Below, one piece after another: positions 43,517 through 54,155 of a stretch of 64,000 nucleotides of DNA. How positions within the stretch are numbered: the stretch's first letter is position 1; each line of letters opens with the position of its first letter. The notes below the pieces were generated by a model. That model saw nothing but the letters and a program-made list of their open reading frames with translations. It was not told the origin of the DNA and ran no database searches. Source of the DNA: Linum tenue (taxonomy: Eukaryota; Streptophyta; Magnoliopsida; Malpighiales; Linaceae). The stretch lies in NCBI GenBank assembly GCA_946122785.1, contig CAMGYJ010000004.1, forward strand, positions 57,916,679 to 57,980,678, given 5' to 3'. A program made the position numbers and the translations under genes.

Positions 43517-44338
43517 CAGCGCTGCCCGGTTTGTTGAGATGAACTGGAATCCTTGGAGCATTTGTTCTTTTATTGCCCAGTTGCTCGAGCTATGTGGGAT
43601 TATTCTGGGTTAGAGGCCCTGGGTGAGGGACTTCCGCGGCAGACGTTTCCCCTCTTTCTCAAACAATTAATGGCCCTTCTGCATCAGCCTTCTCTGTTCA
43701 TGGCTGTGATTGCGGTCCTCTGGCGGATTTGGAAATCCCGGAATTGGGTAGTGTTTGAGGGAAAACAATTTGCCTTCTTAACGCTGGTTCGACAATTTCA
43801 GCAGCAGTTGGAGGAATGGATGCATCTGCCTGGTGACCCTTCCACTGGCTTGGTTGTGGGGGTCCGGCAGAGACTCCCGGCTCCACGTGTGGGTGCTGGG
43901 TTTGTCTACACGTGGGATGGGGCGACGAGAGCGGGCTCGCATGCGGCGGGGGGTATGGTGCTAAGTGCAGAGGGTGGGAGTTTGAGGGCAGAGGGGGTGC
44001 ATTTCCCAGCTATTGATGATCCTGTGGCTGCTGAGGTTTTGGCGCTTCGTGAGGCTGTGAAGTGGTGTCTACGTCAAGGGGTGCATGAAGTTTGTTTTGA
44101 AGGTGATGCCAAGGTGATTATTGACAAAATTCAACGGCGAGAGACGGAGGATAGTAGGATGGGGGCTGTGCTTAGGGAGGTGGTGCAATTATTTGTCCTC
44201 CATCTGGGATTGAGTATTCGATTTGTAGGTCGGCGTAGTAATAGGGTAGCCCATTTGGTGGCTAGGAAAGCCCTGTCGTTGTACCCGGCTACTTGTCGTG
44301 GTTTTGATTTTCAGGCCTGGCTGCGTTCCAGGATGTAA
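43517..44338 (+). pseudogene. LINE pol C-terminus: zf-RVT end and RNase H
   Basis: In one frame from the insertion point the protein reads CPVC, a stop (43535-43537), then DELESLEHLFFYCPVARAMW, the second half of the zinc-binding motif. An RNase H of the RVT_3 type follows, with FVYTWDGATRAG (D), DDPVAAEVLALREAV (E), EVCFEGDAKVI (D) and FVGRRSNRVAHLVARKAL (N in place of the last acidic residue, common in the family). Except for the one stop, the frame is open to the TAA at 44336, indicating a fairly young copy. It is not expected to act, because RT and endonuclease are missing. Confidence 0.85.
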
Positions 44339-44359
44339 CTATCTGCTTTTCTTGATTAA

Positions 44360-44997
44360 TGTAACACGTTAGGCAAATCCCACATCGACAAAGCACGGGA
44401 GAGATCCATGGTTCATAAGTAGGAAACCGGCCTTAACTGACAAGACGCGTTTTGGGGTGTAATGGAAGAGTTCTTGTGAGAACTCCGAAGTTAAACGTGC
44501 TCAGTGCGGAGCACAACAAGGATGGGTGATCTTATGAGAAGTCACCCAAAATTGCACCCCAAGTCGAAAACCGTGCGGGTGTAGAGGCCCAAAGCGGACA
44601 GTATCTTGTCGGGAAAAGGTTCGGGATGTTACAAGTGGTATCAGAGCCTCTCCGCGTCCCTCTTGAACGATGGTGGGGCAAACCTCAACGAGGACGTTGA
44701 GTCCCAAGGGGGGGGGGGGTGTATGTAACACCTTAGGCAAATCCCACATCGACAAAGCACGGGAGAGATCCATGGTTCATAAGTAGGAAACCGGCCTTAA
44801 CTGACAAGACGCGTTTTGGGGTGTAATGGAAGAGTTCTTGTGAGAACTCCGAAGTTAAATGTGCTCAGTGCGGAGCACAACAAGGATGGGTGATCTTATG
44901 AGAAGTCACCCAAAATTGCACCCCAAGTCGAAAACCGTGCGGGTGTAGAGGCCCAAAGCGGACAGTATCTTGTCGGGAAAAGGTTCGGGATGTTACA
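44360..44997 (+). mobile_element. Cassandra TRIM retrotransposon
   Basis: This is a 638-bp terminal-repeat retrotransposon in miniature. LTRs are 44360-44633 and 44724-44997 (274 bp; two differences seen). The internal domain is 90 bp with a tRNA-iMet primer site (TGGTATCAGAGCC, 44636-44648) and a G-run purine tract before the second LTR. The TSD is ATTAA (44355-44359 and 44998-45002). The LTRs carry a 5S-rRNA-like segment, which identifies the Cassandra family. There is no coding capacity, so movement depends on other elements. Confidence 0.93.
44455..44560 (+). ncRNA. 5S-rRNA-like segment of the Cassandra LTR
   Basis: From GGGGTGTAATGG to TTGCACCCC the sequence follows plant 5S rRNA: GAACTCCGAAGTTAA, then the A-box GAAGTTAAACGTGC (44487-44500), the intermediate element GGATGGGTGA (44520-44529) and GAAGTCACCC. 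The middle is rearranged relative to true 5S rRNA. The second LTR repeats it at 44819-44924, there with GTTAAATGTGC in the A-box. It is a pol III promoter-bearing LTR, not a 5S gene. Confidence 0.88.
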
Positions 44998-45049
44998 ATT
45001 AATATATATCTTTTGTCAAAAAAAAAAGAATATTATAGTTAGGTCCAAT

Positions 45050-46260
45050 TTTATGAGACTTCTAATATGCATTAAGAAATTTGTGATATGTTTTTATGAG
45101 ATTTTTAGCATGCTTTATGGGTTTCTAGTATGCTTTTCTGGTATGGTTTAATAAACTTATAGTTTGCATTAAGAAACTCGTGATTTGCGTTAAGAAACTT
45201 GAAGTATGCTTTATGATATTTCTAGTTTACTTTATGAGATATCTGGTCTGACTTAATAAACATATGATGTGTTTTATGAGGTTTCTGGTACGGGTGGCTA
45301 TACGGTCCGGTCCGGTTAAATTGGCTCAAATTGGTCTGGTCCCAATCCGGTCTTTTTGGGAATATGAAGACCAAAGATTGGATACAATCCAGTCTTGATC
45401 CGGTCCGTCTTAAACCGGTCTAGTCCCAATTCGGTCTTGATTTTAGATTGAACTTGTGGGATTTGAGTGATATGAGGCCTGAAAGAGTGAGGAGTTGGTT
45501 AATTTCGGGTGTTGGGCTCTCTTATCCGGTTTTCGGTCCGGTCCTGAACAGTTTTTTACCTCAAATCTAAGCCTGAAGAAGGAATTGGATTGTTTGCTAT
45601 CCAATCCCGGTCCGGTCTCGGGTAAAACCAAAAATCCCATACCAAATAGCCAGCCCTAGTTTCTAGTATTGCTTTAAGAAACTTGTGGTTTGCTTTAATA
45701 AACTTGTGGTCTACTTTACGAGGTTTCTAGTATGCTTTATGAGATTTAGGGTCTGACTTAATAACTTGTTATCTGCATTATGATGTTTCTGGTTTACTTT
45801 AGAAAATTTATGGTCTGCTTTAATAAAATTGTGGTATGCTTTATGAGGACTCTAGTATGCTTTATGAAATTTTTGGTCTGGATTAATAAAATTGTAGTCT
45901 GCTTTAAGAAAATTATAGTATGCTTTGATCAAATTGTAGTTTGCTTTATAAGGTTTCTGGTTTGCTTCAAGAAACTTATGATCTACTTTAAGAAACTTGT
46001 TATGCACTTTAATAAACTTATTGTTTTCTTTTAAGAAACTCGTGGTTTGCTTCAGGGGACTTGCAATATGTTTTTTTTTAGAATTCTACTATACTTCATG
46101 GAATTTGTGGTATACTTTTGAGTTTTCAGGTATGCTTTACGGACTTTATGGCGTGGTGAGCTTTGGGTATGCTTTATAAGCTTTCTGGTATGCTTATGGT
46201 ATTTGTCGTGTAATTTGTTGTGTTTATGGTCTATATTTTATTTTTTGCTTCATAATACTT
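45050..46260. repeat. 21-bp minisatellite (degenerate)
   Basis: A unit of about 21 bases, of the type GGTTTGCTTTAATAAACTTGT or GGTATGCTTTATGAGATTTCT, is repeated tens of times with much variation, from just after the LINE TSD to about 46260, interrupted by a 370-bp hAT-like MITE at 45289-45658. Because 21 is a multiple of three, an ORF at 45780-46034 translates into a seven-residue repeat VCFxKxx. This is a by-product of the repeat and not a supported gene. Confidence 0.85.
45289..45658. mobile_element. non-autonomous hAT-like element, 370 bp
   Basis: The ends GGGTGGCTATACGG and CCAAATAGCCAGCCC are imperfect inverted repeats. The flanks GTTTCTGG (45281-45288) and GTTTCTAG (45659-45666) form an 8-bp duplication with one mismatch. 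Subterminal GGTCCGGT and AACCGGTC words are numerous at both ends. It sits inside the minisatellite. Confidence 0.8.
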
Positions 46261-46311
46261 GTGGTGACATGTTAGATGCAAAATTAATGTGCAACGCCAC
46301 ACACATATTTG

Positions 46312-47116
46312 TAGGGTTGGTAGTCGGTCGGTATCTGGTATACCGGATACCGATAATCCGGTATTCAGAATATACCGGAAATAGGCATTGTACCGATGCC
46401 GGATGTTAACCGGTATACCGGATAATTGGTATTAAACCAGTATACCAAATACCGGGTAATAAATGGAGAAGACGATTAGCGAGGGGATGGCAAGGAGGAA
46501 GTCGACCTTTGACCTTGGCCCTGCTGGCTGTTTCAAGAAGCGGCGGCCGACGGCGTAGCTCTTTTCGTCGGCGACTGATGCTGGTGGTGAAGAGAAGAGG
46601 ACGATGGAGATGCTGGGGGCGACATAACTCTCTTCATCGGCGGCTGCTGCTAGTGCTTGATGGCGAAGAGGAGGAAGTCGGAGATGCCTGGGGCTGGGGC
46701 TGGGGAGGCGAGATCGATTTTGGCTTCGGGAACTCATGCTAGCTGCTGGTGGTGAAAAGAAAAGGAAGACGGAGATGCAAGCAAGATGCCTAGGGGCGAC
46801 GACCAGGGCTGGGGGCGGCAAGGCCCCCTTCGCCTTTCGGATTGAATCAGAGGAGAATGGAGGTGGAGCTCGAGCGCGGTGTTCAGCGGGGGAGGCAGCT
46901 GGCGAGGTCTATGACAATTTGGATTTAGAGTTTAGTTTACCCCCAATTCCCAAATCCGCTGCATTTTTTTAAAGTTTCGGTATTGCGGTATACCAATATA
47001 TCGTCGGTAATTACTGCCAAGTATCCGGTATTGCCGAATGAAAAACTTCACGCCCGAATACCGATACTGTTGGTATTCGGTATGTTCGTATCCGGTAATA
47101 CCGAATACCACCCCTA
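46312..47116. mobile_element. non-autonomous hAT-like element, 805 bp
   Basis: The ends TAGGGTTGGTA and TACCACCCCTA are inverted. The 8-bp flanks CATATTTG and CATATATG differ by one base. Subterminal zones are dense in ATACCGG/CCGGTAT on both sides (46330-46460 and 46980-47105). The middle is GC-rich, and its short ORFs on both strands (46432-46972) show no transposase motif. It may hold captured host DNA. Confidence 0.75.
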
Positions 47117-47290
47117 CATATATGCTTACTTAATTTTTAATAATGATAAATGTGTCCCTCCTTTTATGAATCCACATTAATTGTGGTTAACCCATTGAAA
47201 AAAGTTATCAAAACAAAATATTCCTATTGCTTAAGCCAGTATTAGCACCATGCTAACAAATTTGTGGTCAGCACCCTATCCTTTACCAAC

Positions 47291-49702
47291 TAGGGGTCAA
47301 CGGTGCGGTTCGACTTGTGCCGCACCACATTGGTATAAACTGAATCGTACTGCAAATTAATTGAACCGTGCTGCAAATAGACCGCAAGCTAACAGGTGTG
47401 GTCTAACCAAACCGCATAAATTAGCGATTTGTTGTGGTTTGGATTGCAACCGCATGTATGAGCGTAGAGTGCAATTATCTCAAAAGAGGAAATTGGTCAT
47501 ATCATCTGAGTTCGAGGATTCTCTTCAGATTTGGATCATATCAAGTGGTATCAGGAGTCCGGTTCAAACTCACCTGCGATTTGAAGATTACCGGTTCAAA
47601 CTCAACGGCGATTTGAAGATTACTAGTTCAAACTCAGCGGCAAAACATAATATTTCTTGAAGGTATTTTTTCCATTAATTGCTAGAGAAAAAAAAAACTA
47701 TTGTGATTTTCGTTTCTTTTGTTTTGTAAAATAAAAAAGAGAAAAAAAGTCATTGTCTTTCTATTACGTAGTGAAGAGTTAAAAGTAAAAAAAAAAAAAT
47801 TTAAAAGTTAATCAGCCACAAAGCTGATCGTGAGTAGAAAAAAAAAATTGTTGTGTTTTTTGTTTGTGTGGTTCTTGTTAGCCTTTGAAAATAAGGAATA
47901 GAGTAAAATCAACAATTGATGGAGATGATGAAGCAAATGCTCAAGACTAGGGAAGTTATTCTTCAAGGGTTAGAGGGGAATAATGCGCCAGCAATGGTAA
48001 TCCAACCCGCAGCTCCTTTGATGATAGGGAGCCCAAATCTAGAGCAAGATCTCGAACAAAGGGAGAATCTATTTCACACAAGATGCTTAGTATATGGTAA
48101 GCTACTATCAATTGTGATTGATGAAGAGAGTTGCACTAATTTGGTGAGTGAATATTTGGTGAAGAAATTGGGGTTAAACACATTGAAACATCCAAAATCC
48201 TACACTCTTCAATGGCTTAATGAAAATGGACCAATTAAGGTCACCAAGCAAGCCATATTGAAGTTTGAGATTGGAAGCTATAAAGATGAAGTCCTTTGTG
48301 ATGTGGTGCCAATGGAAGAGGCTCATGTTTTGCTTGGAAGACCATGACAATTTGATGGAAATGGACAACAAGATGGAGTCACCAAGTTTCGCATAGAGGT
48401 CAGAAGTTCGTATTAAAGCCTTTATCTCCGAAAGAAGTCTATGAGGATCAACTTCAAATGCAACAGAATTTGAAAAAGGATAAAGAGTTTCAAGCCAAAA
48501 TAGTAAAGGAAGTCAAAGAAGACGTGGAAGAGAAAAAAGAGGTTCTTGTTGATGGGCATACTATAGTCACTTGTGAAGAGGATTCACAAGCTTTGATTTC
48601 ATCTCGAGAAGAACCAAAACTTGAAGTAGAAGAGAGAGTCGAAGAAGAGGTAGAAGAAGTAAAAGGAGATATTCTTGTTGATTTTCCAGATTTGAGTGCG
48701 CAAGAATTTAAGCAATACATTGAGGAATCAGAATTCAAAGGCGAAGATGAATGCTTGGAAGTTATGGAGGATTTACCAATAGTAATTGAAGTTGCTCATA
48801 TTGATTTTATGATTGGTGATACAATGTTAGAAGAGGCAGCCCACCGGGAGAATCGACAAGAAATTCCGTGCAACGTAGAGAGCTTTGGTGTCTCTGCAAT
48901 TCGTGGTCGAACCGTCTTCATGAAGGGGAGAATAATACGACCCTCACTACCAAGAAAATTTTGTTGTAAGACCAAGAAGAATGGTGGTGACCGGCGATCA
49001 AAATTATGCAAAAATTCTTAAAGCGATTTGGGGTTGGGGTTTGACTGTGTAGTGTTTCCATATTCAATCAACATTTGATCATCCCCTGCTTAAAGGACAC
49101 AAACCCTTGGTTGGTTGATCCACAAATTCCTCTCTCCCTATTTGTTTACCCAGAAAATGAATGACCCACTAGACAGGCCGAAGGGCAATGAGACATCAGG
49201 AACATAGCGATATCAGAGATCTTCCAACAATGGCACGATTCAGGGGAATCATGCTCTGAAGACGTTGTACCAATCCGAAGAAGCATTGAGAAATCAAATT
49301 TCATCACTCATTCCCTACTTCCTCCTCCTCATTTGTCTTACCATGGAGGTGGGAAGTCGCATGAAGGCCACCAAGCCATTGTTGGAGGCAGAGCAGAGAA
49401 AGAGTAGAGCCTTCCATTCCACAAACTGTTTTGTTCGCCGTTAAGTACGATTGGGTGCCAATGGCCTGCGGTAGCATCGGAGTCATCATCCACACAATGA
49501 AAATTGCAACACGGTTTTTACTGTCCGGACATGCAGTTTGCGATTTTAAACTGCAACTGCACAGTTTTGGATTAAACTGACCACGAACTGCTAAAAATTA
49601 AGACCACATAGTAGACTGTATGTCTTATGTACTACTTGGCTCAACAGGAAAAGCGATTCGATACAGTTTGAAGCGGTTTGATCATAATAATGCCCACCCC
49701 TA
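47291..49702. mobile_element. hAT-like element with a Gypsy fragment inside, 2.4 kb
   Basis: The left end TAGGGGTCAACGGTGCGGTT and right end (AAGCGGTTTGATCATAATAATG then CCCACCCCTA) are related inverted ends. The 8-bp flanks TTACCAAC (47283-47290) and CTGCCAAC (49703-49710) agree at six positions. Subterminal words GCGGTT, AACCGC and ACTGCAAC are frequent. The middle (47540-49020) derives from a chromovirus-like Gypsy element. No hAT transposase is visible. Confidence 0.6.
47916..49021 (+). pseudogene. Gypsy gag-protease/RT linker fragment
   Basis: The ORF 47916-48347 includes LFHTRCLVYGKLLSIVIDEE, SCTNLVSEYLVKKLGL, YTLQWLNENGPIKVTKQA, DEVLCDVVPMEEAHVLLGRP, the retropepsin-like region of plant chromoviruses (Reina/CRM type). 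The usual catalytic Asp is in IVIDEESC. The frame breaks at 48345 and a glutamate-rich second ORF (48458-49021) corresponds to the linker before RT. About 47543 the phrase GTGGTATCAGGAG resembles a tRNA-Met primer site, so this may be the 5' part of a Gypsy element. RT and integrase are absent. Confidence 0.65.
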
Positions 49703-49710
49703 CTGCCAAC

Positions 49711-50430
49711 TCATCATCCTATCTTATACTTATTTAAACCATCACTTTGTGCTAATATTACTATGAATATGAATATGTTTTGCATTTCATCACAAGAAAG
49801 TATGAGCAAAACAGACTCCAACCTTTTAATGCCACAAACCTGAGTACAAAATTACCTTTCTCACAATCACATCTAAGCAGACCATTATGGAGCAAACTTA
49901 GCATATTAGAAACACTTTACATGACTTTATGAATTTTGTGTGTTCTAACTTATGAATTCATTCCGGTGGGTGGGTAACAACTAATTCGTGCATCTTACGT
50001 AGAATTTTCAAAACAATTATGTTAGATGTTTATGACCGGTCTAAATTATTTTTCATCGATTCTGGAGTCCTAGACTTCTCAAAATCAATTTGACAACATC
50101 CTTAATTGGGCCGAGAAAATTGTAATTTACTTGTTTTGTAGTTAAATAGGCAATCCCGGTAATATATGCTAGTTTTGGCAATACTACATCGATATGATGT
50201 TAGTTGAATATTTTATTTTACAACGACACTATACTTATATATATTATCAATTCAATCGCAATTCTACCATTAAAATATTACTTTGCTAACCTATCTGGTA
50301 AGACTTTCGATATGATTTTACAAATCTTGGAGTGATCATATTTTTAAAATCAATATTACATGATTGTATTGTCAGTGAGGCAATTGTTAGTGAGTGTTTA
50401 TGAAATAAACCTGAAAAGGATATGGAGTTT
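49711..50430. other. AT-rich intergenic DNA
   Basis: No gene or repeat with clear ends is seen. The right part is the distal promoter of the Dof gene. Confidence 0.4.
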
Positions 50431-50981
50431 TAGTGCTTTAGAGAGAGAGAGTTGTGACATGGCAGAGAGAGGAAAAGCAAGAAAAGAGAGAGAGAGAGGG
50501 GGGTGGAAAAAGGAGAAAAAGGGGACAGCACAGCAAAGGATAAATCTTTCCAAGCAAATGTGGTGGGGGAATTGGAATCAAATACAAAAATTTCCTCCAA
50601 AGATCTCATAGCGCACCCACATAAATTTGTGGCTGAAAACATTTCCCACTTTTGCCTGCGTGGCATTCCCCACCTGACCCCTCCTTCCTTTCCTTATATC
50701 TTTCTCCTTCCTTCCTCTTCGTCTTCTTATTCAATCCTCCATCCCTTCTCTGCCCCAACCAAACCCATAATCTAACCAATAAAATTTACTCAGAGAGAGA
50801 GAGAGGTAGCAAGAAGGTTTTTCTGAAGTCTTAACTGAAAAAGTGAGAAGGGAAGTCAGTCAGTCTTGAAGACTTTTGCTGTTGTTATACCCTTTTCAAA
50901 TCCTCCTCTCTTTCCGGTCCTTCGATTGCTGCAGAGATAAAGGAGAGGGGAAATCGAGAGCCACCAAAAGGGGGAAAACAG
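50431..50981 (+). promoter_or_regulatory. promoter and leader of the Dof/CDF gene
   Basis: The stretch holds GAGA runs (50440-50505 and 50791-50806), a CT-rich block with TTCCTTATATC at 50690-50700 and CCTTCCTCTTCGTCTTC. The leader is then CT/GA-rich up to the ATG at 50982. GA/CT runs are frequent in plant core promoters. A TATA box cannot be fixed with confidence. Confidence 0.4.
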
Positions 50982-53093
50982 ATGACGGATTTCAAACTTT
51001 TTGGTCAGATGATTCCGCGGCCACTCCGTAATCAACTTCAGCAGCAGCAGCAGCAGGGGAATCTGGGGCAGAGGATGGAAGTCGTTGATGTTTCCGCCTC
51101 TTGTTCTTATGCTGGTGACCCCAGTCCGGCGGCCGCGGCTGCGGAAATCGGCAATCGAGATGAGCGTTGCGATGGAGATAAAGATGAAGATGACTGTACA
51201 AGTTCTGGAAGTGAAGGAGAAGGAGGAGGAGATGAGCGTGATGAAAACATGGTATTTTTCTGCCCCCTCCTTTTTTTTTTACTTTTGCCTCTGGTTCTTG
51301 GTGTTGATTGAATTTAATCGACCTTTTTTCGTGATTCTGGTTGTAACCCAATCCTTATCAAGCTTGAACCTATGATGGGTTGGTCTGAGATTTTACAGAT
51401 TCATTTTGGGTCCGAAAGAATTTTACCTCCAATTGTTTTGTTCTATAACTGGTTTTGTTTCATCTTTCTGAATTGTGGGGAAGAAGAGAACGTGCTGCTT
51501 TCAATGGATTGGATATCAGATCAATCAGTTTCTCACTTAGTCGTCTGTCAAAAGATCAGACCAGTTTAGGACAAACCCAGAACGAGACCTCTACTAAGAA
51601 TTCTCTGTTTCCTAAGCTAGGGCTGGGAATTTTCTTGGCAGATTCTCGTGGTTAATGCTTTCTCAAAGTTGTAAATTCTTGTTTTTGTCCATACGTTAGT
51701 GTCACAATTGGTATATGCTGCAAATCCACTTAGTTCTGTGGCCGGACTTGAACCCAAAGAACTTCACTTGGTTTCTGTTGTCTAACTTCAAACCTCTGGC
51801 TATCAACAGGAAAATTCAGGAAACGATGAAATTACTGACGAGAATCGCCCGATCGGGGCCTCGAATGGGGATTCGAAAGACCCCAACCCTGCATCATCGT
51901 CATCATCAGCAGGAATAAACCAGAGAGACAACACGGCTGCTACCAACACCGATAAACCCGGCCAAGACAAAGGCGGCAAGAGCGATCAAAGTGGCGAGGC
52001 AACAAGCAGCAGCTCGCTAAACCAAGACAACAAAACCTTGAAAAAACCAGACAAGATCTTACCTTGCCCTCGATGCAACAGCATGGAGACCAAATTCTGT
52101 TACTACAACAACTACAACGTCAACCAACCCCGCCATTTCTGCAAGAACTGCCAGCGGTACTGGACTGCCGGTGGCACGATGAGGAACGTGCCAGTCGGTG
52201 CTGGACGGCGGAAGAACAAGAGCGCTTCTTCTTCGCAGCAGTACAGGCAGATTATGGTCTCGGAGGCCTTGAGATCAGCAGCTGCTCAATCCCATGTCTT
52301 GAGTGGCAGTACTACCGTCTTGAACTTCCGGTCGGATTCCCCTCTTTGTGAATCCGTGGCTTCCATCTTGAACCTCTCGGAGAATGCGCAAGCCGGTTTC
52401 CACCCTCGTGGTGCTCCTTCAGGGGCTGCTAATGGTAATGATAACGGCGATGGGTGCTCAAGTGGAATGTCGGTTACAGGTTCGACAAATTCATCCGACA
52501 AAACGGGGATCATCAAACATGGTTCATCAGGGGGAAGTTGTCTCCCATGTATGCCAGCGGCTCCTTGGCCTTACCCCATGGCAACTCCGATGCCTCCGCC
52601 TCCACTGATGGGGTTTGGCCCTCCAGGGTTCCCGATTTCATTCTATCCTGCATCACCTTACTGGGGATGTGCGGTTCCTAGTCCATGGACTGGAGCACCA
52701 CCACCACAGCAACCATGTCCGTCTTCCCTAAGCCCAAATGGTTCAAGCTCAGGGTCAAGTCCGGTTACATCTCCACTGGGGAAGCATTCGAGGGATGGCG
52801 AGACCACGAGGGCAGAGGGATCATCGGATGAACCGTTGCGAAAGATGAGCAATGGGATTGTTGTTCCCAAGACGTTGAGGATCGATGATCCTAATGATGC
52901 CGCAAAGAGCTCCATATGGGCGACGCTGGGGATTAGTCAGAGTGAAAAGCCTAGCTCCATCAATGGAGGCAGTATGTTTAAGGGATTTCAGGCGAAGGGC
53001 GGAGATAGAATTCAAGGAAACGGGACATCTCTAACACTGCAGGCTAACCCTGCTGCTTTGTCAAGGTCTCTCAACTTCCAGGAGAGGAATTAG
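50982..53093 (+). CDS. CYCLING DOF FACTOR-like Dof transcription factor (2 exons)
   Basis: Exon 1 is 50982-51251, exon 2 is 51810-53093 with GT-AG borders in phase 0: 517 residues. It is a nuclear single-zinc-finger factor that binds AAAG sites. CDF members repress CONSTANS and FT and are targeted by GIGANTEA/FKF1. Seen: the N-terminal [11 protein letters not shown], like the KLFG motif that recruits TOPLESS; a CAG-coded Gln run; an acidic stretch; the Dof finger at about residues 175-228, [20 protein letters not shown] then [17 protein letters not shown] (CX2CX21CX2C); a Pro-rich middle part ([18 protein letters not shown]); and near residues 440-468 [20 protein letters not shown] with ATLGI, the C-terminal CDF motif. 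The two-exon layout with a short first exon agrees with CDF genes. I cannot say which CDF paralogue it is. Confidence 0.95.
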
Positions 53094-53430
53094 AAGGGTA
53101 CTGTTGTTAGCAGCCAATGGAGATCTTATAGAGAGAGGAACCATGGTGGGGTTTTTTTTAGACAGATGCGGCGCGCTTCCTTTTCTGTTTTCTCCTTCTA
53201 GCTTCATCAGACACAGATGATGAGTTAGAGTTCTCCTCAAATGTTGAAGATGAAGATCAGCAGCTTTGTGATGTATGTGCAGCAGCCATAGAAGAGTTCC
53301 TTTGTGCCTTAATCTTTTTGTGCCTTTCTTGTGTACATAATATATATGTTAATGTAGCATGAAAGCAAGAACCATTCTTTATGGTATTCACTGTCCATGA
53401 TCATGAGATACAAATAAAACTGCAATAAAA
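53094..53430 (+). terminator. 3'-UTR and poly(A) signals of the Dof gene
   Basis: AT-rich 3' sequence follows the stop. AATAAA-type signals occur at 53412-53430 (CAAATAAAACTGCAATAAAAA), a likely polyadenylation region about 330 bases after the stop. Confidence 0.55.
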
Positions 53431-54150
53431 AATCTTATAGCATTTCCTCCACACTTTTGGTTCTGAAGATATGATGGTCAGCTAAGATTTCCAGTGGAAG
53501 TACTTGAAGGGAAATTGGGCAATTTGGCAATGATTAGCAATTACACTATTAGCTTGTGCGAAGTTCGTCAAATCTCCAAGAAATAACTGCTGATTGATGA
53601 ACTGCTGCTGGTCCAGAATTGGGAGCAGATAAAGCTTTGTAGCTATTCTAATTTATGTCATTTTTGCTCATGGATTATCTGAAGCTTTCATGGACATTAA
53701 AAGGGCAGGAACTCCAAATCCGAAAGTAAGAAAAAAGGACAGCTGCTGCAAAATTCCTCACAGTAAAGAAAAAAGGCTATTCCTTTTGCTTGCATCTTTG
53801 ATTTTCTTTTTCCTTTTTTTGGGCATTCTGATCTATCAAACTTGAAAGCCAACACGAAAGTAACATTTTGCAGACAGAGATCAATTCAGAAAGGGGCCCA
53901 AGGCATGTGATGCTTTCCTCCTCTCACACCTGCAAGATTAATGGCCACATAAATTTATTGCCTTTTTCTAAAAAACTTTTGTTCCATACATATAAATTTT
54001 ATTTTTGTATGGATGTGTTGAACTTTTGAATGAAGTGAACGAGTGGAGGATGATGGAATTGAAGGAACTTATTGACTATCATATTCGGGGAGATATGAGA
54101 AGGAAAAAAAGAGTATTTACATGGAAAAACTCACGAAGAACATCTTCAAT
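53431..54150. other. intergenic DNA, no gene seen
   Basis: This is ordinary AT-rich sequence downstream of the Dof gene. No repeat with clear limits is seen. Confidence 0.4.
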
Positions 54151-54155
54151 GATTT

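Larger units (their letters stand above)
43509..45027 (+). mobile_element. 5'-truncated LINE with perfect 19-bp TSD
   Basis: The direct repeat GAATATTATAGTTAGGTCC flanks the insert exactly (43490-43508 and 45028-45046). The right end is a poly(A) run of about ten A. The left end starts inside the zinc-binding region of the pol protein, so the copy is strongly 5'-truncated. A Cassandra TRIM sits in its 3'-UTR (44360-44997). The LINE part is about 880 bp. Confidence 0.92.

Noticed and set aside
44455..44560. A 5S rRNA gene
   Set aside because: The match is partial and rearranged, occurs in both LTRs of a TRIM and belongs to the Cassandra family.
44360..44997. A simple 364-bp tandem duplication
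   Set aside because: TG...CA ends, primer site, purine tract and the ATTAA duplication show that the two copies are LTRs.
45780..46034. A real gene for a VCFxKxx repeat protein
   Set aside because: The ORF is fully explained by a 21-bp minisatellite frame and has no start context or flanking gene structure.
45050..46260. A CRISPR-like array
   Set aside because: This is a eukaryotic genome and the units are degenerate and contiguous without unique spacers.
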